Program-made: the position numbers and the translations under genes
Shown here: one piece after another, positions 34,587 to 35,910 of the stretch
Position numbering within the stretch: the first letter of the stretch is position 1
Layout of the letters: every line of letters begins with the position of its first letter
Source of the DNA: an uncultured Sphingobacteriaceae bacterium
Lineage (GTDB): Bacteria > Bacteroidota > Bacteroidia > Sphingobacteriales > Sphingobacteriaceae
Direction of reading: 5' to 3'
Length of the DNA: 35,910 nucleotides
NCBI GenBank assembly: GCA_946480915.1
Contig: CAMLLO010000044.1
Location: forward strand, 1-35,910
Notes under the pieces: generated by a model
The model's database searches: none
What the model was told of the DNA's origin: nothing
The model's input: only the letters and a program-made list of their open reading frames with translations

Positions 34587-35399
34587 TTACAAAAAATTTA
34601 AATCGTTCTCATTAAGCGTAGATGCAACCGGATGCGATTTATTTGTGTTAGCTATTATTTCTTTTAAATCCCATTGATCTAAACCTGGAATGTCCGTTTT
34701 ATAATGAATGGTGATCTCCTTCTTCCTCAATTCTTCAACTCTTACGATGTCTGGCTGATCGCGAATTTTCAATATCGCTTCTTTATCCTCCTGATGAGCT
34801 TTACTTAGGACAGGGACATCCTTCAAGATCATTGTGGTAGCTAGCAGGTCTAATTTAGGATAATAAAATGTACCGTGATTACCTATACTGGTTTCGAGCT
34901 CCATTCCACAACATTCAACCGGCTTAATAGTATAGGGAGCACACAATGCAAACAGCGATTCTAAGCCTATTTGATGAGAGATTGCTACAGCTGCTCGAAT
35001 TAAAAATATGCTTCCAATTCCATAACCCGCAATTTCTCTTGAATTCCACAAACCACAAAGTTCTCCTGTTCCATGTTGAGCAAATTTCCAAACCAATTTG
35101 AAAATACTAGGATCTAATGCCCCGGTCGCTTCCTCTATTGGCAGGGGCTGACTTCCACCAGAAACATGAACCCGTGCTCCTCCATACACCCTCTTGCCGT
35201 CCAAAGACTCCACAATAAGAACAAAAGCAGCCGGATTAGTGGTCCATTCGTTCTTTGATGAAGTAACTTTCGTAACTCCTATACTGGTTAAAACATGCGC
35301 ATGACCTTCTAAAAATAAATCACACGCTACGGGATCATCTATTGCCCGAAATGCTCTTAGTCTAACAACAGGATTTTCCTTATTTAGGCCAGGTTCCAT
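34587..35399 (-). CDS. GNAT/autoinducer-synthase-like N-acyltransferase
   Basis: With ATG 35399 the product has 270 residues and begins MEPGLNKENPVVRLRAFRAI; an upstream ATG at 35444 is less likely. The fold resembles the GNAT/N-acyl amino acid synthase/autoinducer synthase group: a mixed core with GGARVHV, the acyl-CoA loop EIAGYGIGSIF (R/QxxGxG-like) and LESLFALCAPYTI, then a CCGMELETSIGNHGTFYYP segment. No membrane helix or signal is seen. It probably transfers an acyl group from CoA or ACP to an amine. It is the first gene of the five-gene minus-strand run, directly before the E1-like enzyme. Confidence 0.72.
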   Translation of the reverse strand: MEPGLNKENPVVRLRAFRAIDDPVACDLFLEGHAHVLTSIGVTKVTSSKNEWTTNPAAFVLIVESLDGKRVYGGARVHVSGGSQPLPIEEATGALDPSIFKLVWKFAQHGTGELCGLWNSREIAGYGIGSIFLIRAAVAISHQIGLESLFALCAPYTIKPVECCGMELETSIGNHGTFYYPKLDLLATTMILKDVPVLSKAHQEDKEAILKIRDQPDIVRVEELRKKEITIHYKTDIPGLDQWDLKEIIANTNKSHPVASTLNENDLNFL

Positions 35400-35632
35400 T
35401 AATTGTATTTCCAAATTAAAGCAATATACTAAATGGCTCACCATTTCTCATATCAAACTATTGCTTTAATTAATAATAAATTGATGATTAGAGAAAAATC
35501 ACAAAAACCTTTTTGATAATGAATGTTTTATGCAAAACAATTGGTTAAATCTTTTTTATCAGATTTAAATAGTTCTAAATAAAACAATATGAGTCGCAAA
35601 ATTCGTTTACTATAGTAGTTACCTATCATGTT

Positions 35633-35910
35633 ATGAAAAAATGGATCTTCTTCGCCAGCCTTCTGATTAGTATATCTTTTCTTGTATCGGCCCAATCTCC
35701 CGATGATATTGTAGGAGTATGGAAAACTGGCTACGAAAGCCGGCAAATTCAAATATTTAAGCGCGGCGATTTGTACTTCGGCAAACTAATTTCGATAGAG
35801 GAAGCCGATGACGAATCTAAAAAACCCATGTTGGATGTTAACAATCCTGATAAAAAACAGCAGACTCAGCCCATTGTTGGGTTGGAAATTCTTAAAAACT
35901 TTAGCTATGC
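35633..35910 (+). CDS. DUF2147 family exported protein (partial, cut by the window end)
   Basis: The gene starts at ATG 35633 and runs off the window after about 92 codons. It has a clear signal peptide (MKKWIFFASLLISISFLVSA, cleaved before QS), then GVWKTGYESRQIQIFKRGD and YFGKLISIEE, followed by the GLEILKNFSY signature typical of DUF2147. Homologues are periplasmic or secreted small proteins of unknown function. It is divergent from the acyltransferase gene with 233 bp between starts. Confidence 0.88.
   Translation, partial: MKKWIFFASLLISISFLVSAQSPDDIVGVWKTGYESRQIQIFKRGDLYFGKLISIEEADDESKKPMLDVNNPDKKQQTQPIVGLEILKNFSY

Noticed and set aside
35528..35752. 74-codon minus-strand frame near the right end
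   Set aside because: It overlaps the DUF2147 gene, whose signal peptide and family motif on the plus strand are clear.

Overview
The window looks like chromosomal DNA of a Bacteroidota bacterium, most likely Sphingobacteriaceae (Pedobacter or a relative). Signs of this are a short primary sigma factor of about 286 residues without region 1.1, several matches or near-matches to the Bacteroidota -7 promoter element TAnnTTTG just upstream of starts, almost no Shine-Dalgarno sequences, a giant secreted protein with a type IX secretion (T9SS) C-terminal sorting domain, a single-RRM RNA-binding protein with a glycine-rich tail, a 7TMR-DISM histidine kinase, and an AT-rich base composition. I see no tRNA, rRNA, CRISPR array, transposase or integrase. 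This is mostly ordinary chromosome with a few accessory-looking islands.

Layout: 1-3331 (+) holds a tandem-repeat leader, a metallo-beta-lactamase-fold hydrolase, the primary sigma factor gene rpoD with its own promoter and terminator, and an overlapping pair made of a small membrane protein and an orphan ABC ATPase. 3354-7613 (-) is a 1419-residue beta-rich T9SS cargo protein that contains a 742-bp direct repeat with no mismatch found by eye. 7927-15361 carries a small membrane-anchored protein, the chromosome condensation ATPase smc (+), an NlpC/P60 lipoprotein and mismatch-repair mutS (-). 15362-22794 holds an acidic disordered protein, a LytTR regulator whose receiver lacks the phospho-acceptor Asp, a YihY/BrkB membrane protein, an EamA transporter, an EcsC-like protein, a small exported protein, the RRM protein, a PRC-barrel/stress-domain fusion and a 54-residue membrane protein.

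22825-27890 is rich in nitrogen and gamma-glutamyl functions: a glutamine-synthetase-like ligase, an APH-fold kinase and a HAD phosphatase-like protein on one strand, a divergent gamma-glutamylcyclotransferase, and a type II glutamine synthetase with its own strong terminator. A LEA14-like lipoprotein follows at 28176-28784.

29126-35399 is the most interesting block. A minus-strand run encodes, in order of transcription, a GNAT/autoinducer-synthase-like acyltransferase, a stand-alone E1-like (ThiF/Rv1355c-type) adenylating enzyme, a 7TMR-DISM sensor kinase, a receiver-kinase hybrid and a single-domain receiver. A paralogous receiver converges on it. The order suggests a small-molecule modification or synthesis module transcribed together with its own phosphorelay. 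That function is inferred only from gene order and domains. The window ends inside a DUF2147 exported protein on the plus strand.
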